From Sycon ciliatum (Eukaryota > Porifera > Calcarea > Leucosolenida > Sycettidae), in the NCBI RefSeq assembly GCF_964019385.1, contig NC_088649.1, forward strand, positions 17,643,361 through 17,707,360: DNA of 64,000 nucleotides, in the 5' to 3' direction. Numbering within the stretch: the first letter of the stretch is position 1; the number at the start of each line of letters is the position of its first letter. Shown here piece by piece: positions 19,559 through 30,645 of the stretch. Made by a program: the position numbers and the translations under genes. The notes under the pieces were generated by a model, which saw nothing but the letters and a program-made list of their open reading frames with translations, had not been told where the DNA came from and made no database searches.

Positions 19559-22358
19559 GAGCCCCCACACGAGAAAAGGGTCACATTGGCTTCAGGGGTC
19601 AATTTTGAGATTTTACTCGGATGTGATTCCTTGATTATCACAGAATATGATGCAAAAAACCGGACTGAAAAATATGCATCCGTTGCGGATTTACAGCGAT
19701 TTCCGTACAGGTAGGTATATACGATTTTCGTGGTGCACGAGGATGAAAATACGGGAATGTTCGAATACATCGTATGAGTGTTGTTTATGAATGAGCATGG
19801 CAATGTTATCAACTTAGTATCAACTTAGCATGGAAACGAATACAGGGACACTTGATGATGACTAGTTCTTTCTACAAAGGTAAAAGAAGCTACTTATTGT
19901 GTGGTGGATGCACACGTGATACAGCATACGGACATTTAGCTCATGAAAAAAGAAAAAAATATGTCAGAAAGAGATAATGGGCATGACAATCAGGCATCTG
20001 CGTCCTGGATCTCAGCAGCAGCAGCAACAGCAGGTTGAGGGCATAGTCCATCCTGAAACTCGGGGGGAACATGCTGGCGGATGTGCTTGAACAGGTACTG
20101 TTGGCGCTCAATTGACATTCCTGCACAGGGCAACACATCAGGCAGTCCAGCCCCACGAATTTCCTCGACAGACGACTTCAATAGGGAGACCTTGACTTGC
20201 TCAGACTCACTGTGCACTTTCGTAAGCACAACACCAGGATCAGCAGATGAGAACTCGAGATGGTGCAGCTTTGAAATGCCAGGCAGGGGTTTAAAGTGCC
20301 GACTGATAAAGGCATCCCACGCATACCACGGAACACTGTCATCGATCAACTGCGCAACGTTGACGGTGGCACTCTCATTGACAGTAGTGGCGAGCTGTGC
20401 CATGGAGTAGCAGTCACTCCGGCGGAATCTTTGCTTGAGCAGGCCAAAGCAGCCATCCACTAAACACCGCGTGTGGCCAGCCAGCATGAAGCTATACGTG
20501 ATGCGGCAATGCAGGCCCACAATGCATCGCCATGCCAAATAGCCGACAATAGTCCTGTTCTTATTCTGTCCACCGCAGTTATCAGCAGTCAGCACACAGC
20601 TTTTCTCACCATAGCCGTACGTCTCAAAGTAGTGGTGAAGCAGCGAGCCAACAGTATTGGGGCCATGGCCCTTCTTGCCATCTGCACCAATGGTGTCACA
20701 TTCGTCAAGCAAATAGTTGACTTGACGTGGGACGGCTTCATTATTTACACCAAATATATGAGCTTTACGTGGAACTTTAAAATACAGGGGACCTACTTGA
20801 CGAGTATTGTGAGGGAGAGCAACACTTTGAGCAAAATCAAAAGTGTAATGAATAGAATGGAGGTCATTGCTACAAGGGAGGCATGGCGGGGAAATTGGTA
20901 CATGGCATGCATCTAGCTCAGACTTTGCAGCAACTGTGGCTTCTTTGTACACATCTCGTTCCTTCTGTGCCTCACCTACATGTGACGAGAGCTGAGCGCA
21001 TGCCTCTAGCTTGGCGTCTTCTCCTAGCGCACTGACCACACCCCTCCGGAACTGCTCACACCTGTCGCAGACATCTGTCCGGGGCGTCATAAACCGGATG
21101 TGCAGCATACACTGCGACCAAATCTCACGGTAGCTGGTTAGCCCGACAGGCTTCGCATGAGCCTCACCAGATGCCTGCAGGTACTCTTGGTGGGTGCTGG
21201 TGTACGACATGCGTGCTGGAAGATACACCGGCGGCCGCGCACTTCGTCCATGCAGAGGCGCAGGATGAGGGATGCCAAACTGCTCACTGAGGGATTTGAT
21301 GAACTTCACCACTCCTTCTACCTGCTCGAAGCGCAAGGCATGCACTGGCCTTCTCCCCGTGTTCCCATGCTGTCTGGGCACTGGTCCGTGCTCCTTTATG
21401 TGGCCGATAAGGTTGCGGAGGCGTTTTGTTCCCACTCCGTAAATGGTACGGAACGCTTTCACGCACACATGCCGTCCAAGGTAAGTGTAGCCGAACGCAA
21501 CATACTTCCGCTTCTTCTGCTTGGTGGTTGTGTCCTGGTTGAATTTGGATGACTCCAGGATGCCAATCAACAGCAGGTCTGCATCTCCTTTTTCCATCTC
21601 TGCCATTGCCATCTGGGTTTGTTCCACTTGTGCATTCGCAAATTTCGAAAGACAATTCTCGGAGCAGCCACACACATTGCCAGGATTTTCAGCAGCAGTA
21701 GCAGCCTCAACATCTTCATGTGCATCAGTGCCTTCCTCATCAACAGCCTCTGTTGCGTCCTCCGCCATTGCCTCATCTACATCGTCAGCGGCCAAAGCGT
21801 TGAACTGCGCAGCAGCACGAGCTACGTCCAGTTCATCATCCAAGAAGTGATCAGGGATGCCTTCGCTCTCCTCGTCATCAGAAGAAACAACATTCTCCGT
21901 GGCAGGGGCGCTGGCGTGCGCCTGTTCGCCTTCTCGTCCACAGAATTCGTCTTCAGCTTCAGCGAGGACAGCGGCAAGCGCCTCATCAGTCGTAAAATAA
22001 ATTGGACGGCTCATTGTTCGTCAACAACAGGCAAACAACAAGTCGACGTCAAGAAACAGCTGACAGCGCTCGCGAACCACGCCACGTCAAAAAATCAAAC
22101 TTCTTCCTCAACTACAAACAACAATAAAACAGAGATCCCTTGACGGATTTTGCTCAAATAAACTGCTGCGTGAAGCTGTCACCAAGGCGCATGCGCAAAC
22201 GGTGACGTAAAATCGATGTTGTGCAACAGCTCCGCGTAGGAACACAAAAACGATGACGCACTCTCAAAAAACGGGATTTTCCCCACTTCAAACTTTGTAC
22301 GCGATTTTCTCCAAAGTGTCACGGAAGTCAAAGTGACCCTTTTGTCGCGAGGGGGCTC
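19559..22358 (-). mobile_element. DNA transposon with imperfect TIRs and DUF7869-like ORF
   Basis: The left end GAGCCCCCACACGAGAAAAG and the reverse complement of the right end GAGCCCCCTCGCGACAAAAG align, and similarity continues through GGGTCACATTG / GGGTCACTTTG for about 60 bp with mismatches. The 2.8-kb interval holds one long intronless ORF on the minus strand. No clear target duplication: left flank AAATTTAA, right flank CAATTATC. I infer it is an autonomous or recently autonomous element. Confidence 0.7.
19990..22014 (-). CDS. DUF7869-like putative transposase, 674 aa
   Basis: Intact intronless ORF from ATG. Residues 1-115 are acidic and Ala-rich (low complexity). A CGCSENC cluster lies near 115-122 and a lysine-rich TTKQKKRKYV near 160. 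A PRTDVCDRC zinc-ligand-like pair sits near 320. The core block is TADNCGGQNKNRTIVGYLAW near 480, then GHTRCLVDGCFGLLKQRFRR near 517. Conserved D in DNCGGQNKN and D in LVDGCFG look like catalytic acids of an RNase H-like fold. From memory this family is catalogued as DUF7869 and is common in animal repeats. The enclosing TIRs support a transposase role. Whether it is active is unknown. Confidence 0.75.
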   Translation of the reverse strand: MSRPIYFTTDEALAAVLAEAEDEFCGREGEQAHASAPATENVVSSDDEESEGIPDHFLDDELDVARAAAQFNALAADDVDEAMAEDATEAVDEEGTDAHEDVEAATAAENPGNVCGCSENCLSKFANAQVEQTQMAMAEMEKGDADLLLIGILESSKFNQDTTTKQKKRKYVAFGYTYLGRHVCVKAFRTIYGVGTKRLRNLIGHIKEHGPVPRQHGNTGRRPVHALRFEQVEGVVKFIKSLSEQFGIPHPAPLHGRSARPPVYLPARMSYTSTHQEYLQASGEAHAKPVGLTSYREIWSQCMLHIRFMTPRTDVCDRCEQFRRGVVSALGEDAKLEACAQLSSHVGEAQKERDVYKEATVAAKSELDACHVPISPPCLPCSNDLHSIHYTFDFAQSVALPHNTRQVGPLYFKVPRKAHIFGVNNEAVPRQVNYLLDECDTIGADGKKGHGPNTVGSLLHHYFETYGYGEKSCVLTADNCGGQNKNRTIVGYLAWRCIVGLHCRITYSFMLAGHTRCLVDGCFGLLKQRFRRSDCYSMAQLATTVNESATVNVAQLIDDSVPWYAWDAFISRHFKPLPGISKLHHLEFSSADPGVVLTKVHSESEQVKVSLLKSSVEEIRGAGLPDVLPCAGMSIERQQYLFKHIRQHVPPEFQDGLCPQPAVAAAAEIQDADA

Positions 22359-23189
22359 CAATTATCTTTTCAAAGTTCGGTAGATTCGGAGACATGTTGG
22401 CCAGAATTTCACGGCCGAAAGTCGCCAGCACGGGCTTGAGGTTAGTTAACTCAGGCTTTCTGCTAGCTTCCAGTTCTCTTCTCACCGCAACAACACCCCA
22501 ACCACCATGGTATCCTATACTATAGGTGTCCGACACAGGCGAAATTACTGGTCAGTCGGCGACACGCATTTTTCACAAAAATTTGCGTTTCACCTGCGGG
22601 GAGAGTATGCGTGTACTCGAGTCTCATCCTGAGCACGTTTTTTTCTTCTTTTTTTCAGCTCCAGTATAGCTGTATATTTCATTGCAAAGCCGTCTTCGAT
22701 TGTTGTGTTCGTTGTTCAAACGAAGTGGACATTCAATCATGAAGGCAGAGGACATAGGAGCCTGATTGGAGTTTCTCGTGGCATAGGACGGCCACAGAAA
22801 GACACTTTGGGATTTTCTGAAGATAAAATACCGTACGCACGATGCTGAGATCAATTTGTGCGATATCAAATTGTTTGTGATCTACCACATCCGAGCAGAA
22901 CGGGTTCCAAACACAAGCTTACCGACGGTTAGGCTGCCGAACTGACTGGACAAATGATCTCTGGCTTCACCAGACGCCAGAAGTCGGACACCATGTCCTT
23001 TGCCGCGACGTCCATCTCCAAAAAGAACTCCATCTTCGTCGTCAAAAGGCTTGAAATACTCAATATTCAACCGAGATTCGCGGTCTCACCCTTTCTCAGA
23101 TCGAATCATTTTTGGTTGTAGCAGTTGCAGGGCAGATCCCCGCCACTACTTCAACAGAAGATGGCTCCAAAGCATGCCTGGAACAAGCC
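22359..23189. other. Intergenic stretch without recognised gene
   Basis: Only short open frames. Nothing matches the other repeats in the window. Confidence 0.4.
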
Positions 23190-23563
23190 ATATCCAGTGG
23201 CGGGTTTAGGGGGGGGGGGGGCGCGGGGGGCGCGCGCCCCCCCCCCCCTCAAAAATTTCGACCTACAAGGTTTCGAAAAATAATACAGGGCGCGCGCCGG
23301 GTCGAGCTAGACTACAACTTTTTGTAGGCTCGGGGCGCGCGCGGCCTGAAACGATTGTCCAAAAGCGGTTGCACGGTGCGCGCATGCGGTGCTCGAGCTG
23401 GTGTTGATTGTACACACTACAGACTAGTACAGTACAGTCTACAGAGTAGAGTCTACGTACAGTGAGCATGCACGGCTACAGAAACACGGTGACCTGACTG
23501 TGTACTGTTGTACAGTGTGATCCCTGCTGGGACGCGCTCGACGCGTCTTCAACGGTACAAACA

Positions 23564-23680
23564 TCGAAGAAAAGTCTTCGATCGAGTCAACCAAAACACG
23601 ATTCGAATGCCGAGGGCTCAGGCGATCATCCTCGTTCGAATCGTGTTTTGGTTAACTCGAAGGCTTTTCTTCGATGTCTC
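23564..23680. repeat. Imperfect palindrome
   Basis: TCGAAGAAAAGTCTTCGATC..AACCAAAACACGATTCGAA is mirrored after a short spacer by TTCGAATCGTGTTTTGGTTA..TTTTCTTCGA. It could form a stem of about 45 bp. Confidence 0.8.
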
Positions 23681-24065
23681 AGGGACATCCCAAAAGGCCA
23701 AGCTCTAGCCAGCAGAGCCTGGAATTTTTGTAAAGCGTTCCTGTGGCGGCGCAACTCCTGCTGCCGCTCCAACAGGAAACAGTGGGAGTGATGAAGTCGC
23801 TGTTATTCCAGTTGAACTTTCGGAGCGGACTGACAGTCACACTCCACCAGACGTGGAAGAACCTGTTGTCAGCGAGCAGCCAGAACATGAAGAACAGCGC
23901 ACAGTGACAAGTACCGCTGCCTATGCTTTGAGAGCGGTGAGAAATTGTTGGACTCGCATAAATAATTGCAGTTGATTCGCTCACATAACGGCAAATTTGA
24001 AGTTTACAATGTACATTGTTGCTGCGAGTACAGAAATACTGCTCGTGGTGTGTGAGATTTACGGC

Positions 24066-24066
<1 letters not shown>

Positions 24067-24112
<46 letters not shown>

Positions 24113-24716
24113 TTTACTTCACCAAATGCACAGGCAGAGATGCCTTCTCACCTGCCCATAGGACAGGTTCTCACAGAATGATATGCAAGGGAAAACAAGA
24201 AATGATAATAATAATAATAATATAAGACAGAAAGGACCAAAAGAAGAAAGGGAAAAATTTATATGAAGAACAATTTCATGGAGTCAGAAATAGAAAGACA
24301 ATAATTTCATGGAGTCAAAGAATAGAAAGACAATCTCATGGAGTCAGGAACACGTGGTTGATTTTATAGACATGCATGCACAAATGATTGATAGATGAGA
24401 AGGTTGAAATTTATGGCAGATAATAAAAGTTTAACGAGGATATTCACAAAGTAAGTATAGCAATGGGAGAAAGAGTTTTTCGGAAGGGACCAGGGACACG
24501 TATCACTCTAAAATCAGAGGGGAGAGCGTTCCAGAGAATGCTTCCCCAAAACATCATGCTCGATCGTCCCTCAGGCCCACGAAGAAAGGGAACTTGAAGC
24601 AAGGTCGACACTTGTCTCCATGTGGTGCGCTGATCCTCCGGAACTGTCTCTGGCCCTGGGGCCGTTCGGGTGAATAACTGTTGAAGAAGGGGGCTACAGG
24701 AGGAGCTTCCTGACAT
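24067..24716 (-). pseudogene. LINE 3' end with RT C-terminal remnant and (CAA)n tail
   Basis: On the minus strand the open frame reads VPFLRGPEGRSS..ILWNALPSDFR..FRKTL, the WN-x-LP..F+xxL signature found at the C-terminus of many LINE polymerases. It is followed by a 3' untranslated stretch and (CAA)n at 24067-24110. 5' truncated. Confidence 0.6.
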
Positions 24717-25627
24717 CGGTTTTCAAAATGGCTGACCTGGGACAGTAGCATGATGTCATCTACCCCCACCCCATCCCGCCTTGATCCCGGCCGCAACCCC
24801 CCCTCAGCCAAATCCTGGACACGCCACTGATATCGAGGTTGCAAGCCATCCCTCTCAGCACTGTTTTTGAAGAAATTCGAAATTTCAATGGTGGAAGACA
24901 TACTATGAAGAGAATTTGAAAAAGTATGTTTCGCGGAGCGATCGCTCAACCTACGTCATTCAAACTTTGCAGGATGGTTCAGACGTACATGTACATGCTA
25001 GGCATGGAACCACAGAAGATGATATCATAGCTGACACACAGAGTCACACACACAGCAGATTCATGTGCACAGATACTAAATTAGTGGACGCCGTCATCTT
25101 CTTCCCGCTGATCTCAAATGTACTATGACGTGCCATTTCGCCTGACAGTCTGCAGAGCAGTCGACTGTGACGATGGGCTGTGGTGCTGCTGTTGCTGCGG
25201 CTGATGCTGTTGCTGCTGCGGATGATGCTGGCATGATGGACGGCTTTCTTGCCACTTCTGTACCGCAAATTGAACTTGAAAACACAGCTGATGTGGTTTC
25301 CAGGTCTGGACAAAACGCACGCGGAAAACAGCGCAGTATTTCTATAATTATTACAACTGTCACAAGTATTCATCCAGGTAGAGAATGCCATGTGTATCCT
25401 GATTCCTGACCATCACATAGTTTCTTAAATCTACCATTGCATTTCTTTTTAGGAGTTTCACATTTATGCACGATCATTTAACAAGTAAAAGAGAGGATAC
25501 TCACCCAGAACATCCATTTTCTCATGACTTGGCAACTTGGACAGTTTCTCGAGGAGAGACGTCCAGGCCAGATTAATAGTGTCAATCTTAATCCTCTTCA
25601 CCATATTCAACAGGTCAGTTCGGCGAT

Positions 25628-25975
25628 GTAGTAGTAGTAGTAGTAGTATTTATTATTTGACTAGGGGAGTCCCAACAGGCATGGCCTTGTTACAAGGAAC
25701 CCTAGGTGAATCTTTGTGAGGTGAGCAAAAGTACCAGCAGATTGTGCCTGACGACAGTTTGGAGGAAGAGTGTTCCACCGACCTGCAGCCAGAAAAGAAA
25801 CTGAGCGCAGTCCATACCCAATATGTACAGTAGGTAATACTAAGGCAGCTGTATCCTGGCCACGAGTACGAGCATTTGTGTGCGGGCCAACTGAACGCAG
25901 GAGAAACAGTGACTGAAGGAGGGGGCTAGCAATTGATGACAAGCAGCGATAGATGACGATCAGCATGTACATCAC
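25628..25975 (-). pseudogene. LINE 3' end with (CTA)n tail
   Basis: Minus-strand frame LRSVSFLAAGRWNTLPPNCR..GTFAHLTKIHLGF shows the same WN-x-LP and F..L..hL signature of a LINE polymerase C-terminus. A short 3' region with GTTGGGACTCCCCTAGTCAA and a (CTA)n tail at 25628-25648 follows. Confidence 0.65.
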
Positions 25976-26943
25976 GATAAAATAATCTTAGCTAAAGGGT
26001 TACAACTTCGCGGTTGTTCAACTTCACGGCGTAGTGGATGGCCCTTGCAACAGAAGCTTCCCTGGGTCTGTACTTGACTAGAGGTTGATAAATCGAATGC
26101 TCTGTACATGTAGGATGCGTGTGTAACAAACCATAACAAAGCTATTCAGTGATAGAAATACAGGTGTATTCACTCGACAAAGCTTGGTTTTACTCGCCTC
26201 TGGCCCAACTTCCTAAAACATCAGCCGTAAAATGGCTACCGATATCTCCCTGTCCGGCATGACCATGCACTGCCGACGAATCCACGACGAAGAGTGATAA
26301 TACTACAGAAGGGAAGCGGAAATCTGACGAGAAGGTTTATGTATGGAGACGTCAAAACTGCTCCGCTTGCAGGAAGAAGCAAAATTTTTGGATATTTTGA
26401 AAGTCCCGCGGAATTGGTGAATGTGGCACAAAAAAGATTACTAGTACTTGAAAAAATAGGCGTGCTCCAGCGCGAGGCGCGCATGGATCACGCTCGCGCA
26501 TCTCGTTTCCACTCCCGGTTATTTGACGACTCCCTGATGCCCTCCGTATCATGTGTTATTACCACACCATCAACCTGTGTGCGTGGAGCCAGTTTCAACA
26601 TCACCCATGCCCTCACCTGGGGCACAAGTCAATGGGGGAATGTACTCTTCTTGAAGTTATCACACAATATCAGTTGGAAATGATACAGAACTAGTGAGTG
26701 CAGCGCTCAGCGATGCCAGGCGTTGTTGCAGCCGTGCACTGTTAGCATACGAATTTTTTTTAATGCAACCCAATTATTGTGGAAAGGTCACAACAATAAG
26801 AGACAAGATCAAAAGGAAAGCTTTACAATAATAATAATAATAAAACGTAGCCTGTAAAATGTAAAAAGTCACTGAGTACAGTTTAATTCAATATCCATGT
26901 CCAGTATTTATAATAAAAATAATCTGCTGCAATTTATAGATTC
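25976..26943. other. Stretch without recognised gene
   Basis: An open frame at 26294-26683 has no domain I recognise and no splice context linking it to the LRR genes. An AAT microsatellite lies near 26823-26845. Confidence 0.35.
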
Positions 26944-27534
26944 TCACATGCGAGCAACCTGGGCCTCAGCAACAACCAGCTCAGCAGACTCCGGATGTCG
27001 AACCGATCGTTCACGGAAAAGACCCCGTGAACCCCGCAAACACATGATGCATGATCGCAACAGGGCAAATGAGAGACGGCATCTGATGTAAGATATTACG
27101 TGGGAGTACTGCTCCTTCCTCCTTTCCGCTCTCAATAACGCGATTCGGCGATAGAGTGATGTCGCCGCTCTTCCCATGCCACCACTTGCCGACAGCACAA
27201 CAGGCATGAACGTCGCATGCTCCACCTCTCTCACTCTCTCTTCATAACATCGTCGCTTTTCTTTTTCATGGCGCCGATAGACAGTGGTGTGTGGTGCAGA
27301 TCGATTTGAGCGTGCATGAGGATTAAAAACCCGTATATCAAGTAAAGTACGCTCAAAACGACTGCCCCACAAACCACTGACCGCTACATCAAGCCGCGCA
27401 TGCTCCTCCACAATAGCAGACCTGTATCTTATTCTCTCTCCAGTGAGTGGCTGGGGCACAAGTGGTTTCTCGTCACTTCGCCACAATGAAGTGCGGGACT
27501 TCACAGCATTCCTGCTGAGACGGGTGGCCAACAA
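26944..27534 (-). pseudogene. Retroelement ORF C-terminal region
   Basis: Blocks in order: LTGERIRYRSAIVEEHARLD, SGLWGSRFERTLLDIRVFNP, YRRHEKEKRRCYEERVREVE, MPVVLSASGGMGRAATSLYR and SYIRCRLSFALLRSCIMCLRGS. This is the shared C-terminal region of a retroelement protein family frequent in cnidarian, sponge and vertebrate repeats (from memory). An acidic residue before LDxRVFNP suggests a PD-(D/E)XK-like nuclease, which is inference. No RT motifs are attached, so it is a 5'-truncated piece. Confidence 0.6.
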
Positions 27535-27539
27535 CGTCG

Positions 27540-27869
27540 GTATCGAGCCCCATCTGCAGCCGTTGTCTGGCGAGAAACTTCGCCACAGGACTCTCTCAAC
27601 AGAAGACCATGCCAGGCTCCACGTTGCTGGGAGTGGTGTTGGGGAAGTCGATTTGAGCGCGCCATTTTTTTCCAGTTTTTTCGATGTCCGGGTCTTAAAC
27701 CCTTCGACTCCTCAAATCGTTCCCTCTCTGTCGCGGCTCGGTACCAAAGTCACGAACGGGAAAAGCGAAGACGCTACGAACAGAGGGAGATGGAGATCGA
27801 GCATGGCAGCTTGGTTCCCTTGGTCTTCTCCGCCACGGGTGGAACTAGCATGGCTCTACTGAAGCGCAT
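27540..27869 (+). pseudogene. Inverted partner of the retroelement C-terminal region, frameshifted
   Basis: Plus strand: LSGEKLRHRTLSTEDHARL, then FFDVRVLNP. After a frame change near 27705 it reads SSNRSLSVAARYQSHEREKR..EHGSLVPLVFSATGG and a TAG. It belongs to the same family as 26944-27534 but in opposite orientation and abutting it, so the two form a diverged head-to-head pair. Confidence 0.6.
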
Positions 27870-27875
27870 TGCCTA

Positions 27876-28000
27876 GTAGTAGTAGTATTCTTTTATTTAT
27901 AGTGTAGAAACCAAAACAGGCAGATGCCTAATAACAATGGACCCACTGTGTAGGGTGGTGGAGGAGAGGGGGGACCTCCATTACATCTCAAAAATCGGGA
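27876..28000 (-). repeat. LINE or SINE tail with (CTA)n
   Basis: TAGTAGTAGTATTC followed by TTTATTTATAGTG..AAAACAGGCAGATGCC. The AGGCAG.GATGCC core is shared with 24111-24150 (AGGCAGAGATGCC). It is a 3' end only. Confidence 0.45.
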
Positions 28001-28039
28001 GAATCCTACTCAACAGTCATGGCCACTGTTGATCCGGTT

Positions 28040-28235
28040 TAGGCCTCGACCAAAAACGCTTGCGCATATTCTGGCATATTTTTGTGAGACAGTTCATATT
28101 ATTATTACTTGAAGTATTATGGCATATTGAGCGACAACGGGATTATGGAATGAAGCCAGCATATAGTTCAAATATTCTGAAGAAAATGAGGACAAACATT
28201 CAAGGCTGTCATCACACTATGGCATGGTACAAAGC
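28040..28235. repeat. GCATAT-rich dispersed repeat, copy 1
   Basis: GGCCTCGACC, CTTGCGCATATT, GTGAGACAGTTCAT, ATTGAGCGACAA and GAATGAAGCCAGCATATA match, in inverted orientation, the sequence at 40130-40285. Confidence 0.7.
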
Positions 28236-28571
28236 ACTGCATCTACGTCCACAGGAGGTTTTGGTCGGTTGTCATGATGATCCGTATATGGCGAGAAAAC
28301 GGGAGCAGAGGAAAAGGGAGACGTAGACGTGGGGCATTGTACACGATTCCACGGTGCCATAAAAGTAACATTGGTTATAATCATGGAGTAATGATATTGT
28401 ACGATTCTGATTGCGTACGCTCTTGGTGGCCATATTTCATCGTCACGCACGCGCAGCTCCCCACAAAGTACAAATTGTAGTAAACGCGATTACGTACTAT
28501 TACGTATAGTAATATGCAGACACATACAACTAGTAGTAACACAAAGTATCTTTAATAAGCACACGTACTAG

Positions 28572-28853
28572 CAAGAGTACATAACCCCCCAGAGTGTGCA
28601 ACGCCGATCCAGCTCTGCATAGGGTCTTGGTCGAGCGGAATCGGATCTTCTGATGTCATGCGTACACTCCACACCAGCGCAAGGCCGGTCTCGAGGCAGG
28701 GTACCATTGTTTTTGATCCAAGAGCACCCGCGACTCCCCGGGTTCCCCTCAGATGTGTACGGTATTATGACGCAAAGATCCGATTCCGCTCGACCAAGAC
28801 CCTATGCAGAGCTGGATCAGGCGTTGCACACTCTGGGGGGTTATGTACTCTTG
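28572..28853. mobile_element. MITE with about 75-bp TIRs and 7-bp duplication
   Basis: Ends CAAGAGTACATAACCCCCCA and its exact complement. The inverted match continues through GATCCAGCTCTGCATAGGGT and TTGGTCGAGCGGAATCGGAT. The sequence GTACTAG lies directly outside on both sides (28565-28571 and 28854-28860). The 282-bp body has no coding capacity. Confidence 0.88.
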
Positions 28854-28860
28854 GTACTAG

Positions 28861-30296
28861 CAGTAGTACATAACGTACTAAGCAGGCTATCTTTATCCTT
28901 TTACGCTTGGTCTGATTACCTGCATACACGACTTACACGGCATGGTCACTTGGACCAGTAACATTGCACATAATTCCACACTGCCTTTATCACCAGTTCC
29001 TGTTAACGCGTAACATCTCCGGCTTTGTAGCAGGGAGTAGCACAATACCATTGTACCATTGTGCTACTCCTTGCTTGACACAGACATGCGTCATAGTGAC
29101 ATTTGCGAACAGCTGCCTCAGCAGTATAAAATATATTATATTTTGCGTTTCACTCTGACGACTATAGCATCTGGATTCGGAATAGCCTTACTATCTTGAG
29201 ACGGGTCAGCCATACGGGTCAGCCATACCTGAAACATGTTGTTCATTTTGACTAAAACTTGCGTCAACATTATCTGTTCCCCTAGAAACGACGTGAATAA
29301 CTAAAAGTAATACAAATTAAATTAGGAAGAAAATTTCACTCTTACAAGCCGCCCACGTAAATACTGGACACACTGAAGGTACCCGTGCGAAGGCCAGCTG
29401 CTACTTGATATCATTCGTAGGATTCATCCTCATCACTCAGCAAAGACTGATGGATTCCTTCCCTACATCGTCAAAACAAACTTCAAAAAGTACTGCTCGA
29501 AAACTTCTTGACAGCATTCTGCCACTCTCGATGAAGTCGTTCTTTGAAAAATGCTACGAAATGCTACGATAAATGGTACGCAAAGTACGACATTTCGTGA
29601 CGTTTCCCGGGACACAGCGCTCCACAGAAAAGTGACCTGAGGCAAAGCTCGCCCGCCTGGATGTGCGCCCGTGTCATCTCCCGGTATTGTACTACTCCCT
29701 GCTTCATACTCGGGTGTGTACGAGCTCGCTTTGTTTTGATGTGTACGAGCTGGTGCGAAAATTTCAAACGTATTATGAGAACCAGTAACATGCGTGAATA
29801 CTAACAGGAATCATACCAGGTAACACTCCTTCGCTGGACCTCTAAGATTTTAGTCGTTCCCTTTCCCTCTTCATCATGCGAGTAGACGTGTTCAAGGTGA
29901 CGGTGGCAGTGGATGGTTCTTGAGGATCGATCTTCCTACGAATGCATAAAAATACGTACGTAGCTTTTCTCTTGTTGTGTGAAGCACATTATGTTCTAGG
30001 TATGTCGTGCTTTTAATATGTCTTTGCTCGTACCGGTAATTAAAATTATTTATTCGAACTACATGAAGCTGAAAATCAGTATGTAAAATAATAGTATCCT
30101 TTCCTCCATCCTAATGTGATTACAAGTCCACCCTGCAAAAGAGAAGACTTTGATGAGTAGAAGTAGAATGTATCTCAGTCCTGTTCACATACTTGAACAT
30201 AATTATAGAAAAGAGGATAGTAGCAAGTTAGTGGACATGGTAATAGTTGTTATTCGGTATATACATGTAGGTCCTTTTAGGAAGGTTGCGGTGATA
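28861..30296. other. Intergenic stretch without recognised gene
   Basis: Only short open frames and no repeat match that I could find. Confidence 0.35.
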
Positions 30297-30430
30297 CTTT
30301 TGGTTTGGTTTGGTTTGGTTTTTATTATTTCAGTTCGTTGCCTCAACAGTACAAAGTACAAATATCAAGAGGGACGAACGAAAAGAGAAAATAAAACAGA
30401 GCAGAGAGGACGATGCAACTGAAAGGAAAG
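30297..30430 (-). repeat. Retroposon tail with (CCAAA)n
   Basis: (TTTGG)n is followed by TTTTTATTATTTCAG and CTCAACAGTACAAAGTACAA. The CTCAACAGTACA core recurs at 37290-37390 in gene B intron 3. Read on minus, it is a 3' end with A-rich tail. Confidence 0.5.
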
Positions 30431-30645
30431 AAAAACGGAGAGAAACGGAGAAGGAATGTGGACTGGGCGGATTCATGAACTATTACTAGAGAGAAACGGA
30501 GAAAGAATGTGGACTGGTACTTTAGTAAGAACTATTAGACGTATAAGAATTTTCCACAAAAAATTGCAATATTGATCCTTGGGTTTCATGAAGACCACTT
30601 CTGCACATTAGTTCGGTAGACCCTCTATCGTGTGTGGTACTAGTA

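Larger units (their letters stand above)
23195..24829. mobile_element. Candidate hAT-type element with CAGTGGCG ends
   Basis: The left end CAGTGGCGGGTTTAGGGGGG and right end, reversed, CAGTGGCGTGTCCAGGATTT share the first eight bases and a G-rich run further in. ATATC occurs on both outer sides (23190-23194 and 24830-24834). hAT elements normally duplicate 8 bp, so the 5-bp match is weak support. The interior includes a GC hairpin, a 115-bp palindrome near 23564-23680 and a LINE 3' end (24067-24716). Confidence 0.4.

Noticed and set aside
21940-21960. CTGATGAGGCG on the minus strand as another hammerhead
   Set aside because: Lies inside the DUF7869-like ORF and lacks a GAAA box and stem I partner at the right distance.
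26294-26683. 130-codon ORF as a host gene
   Set aside because: No recognisable domain or splice context, and surrounded by retroelement debris.
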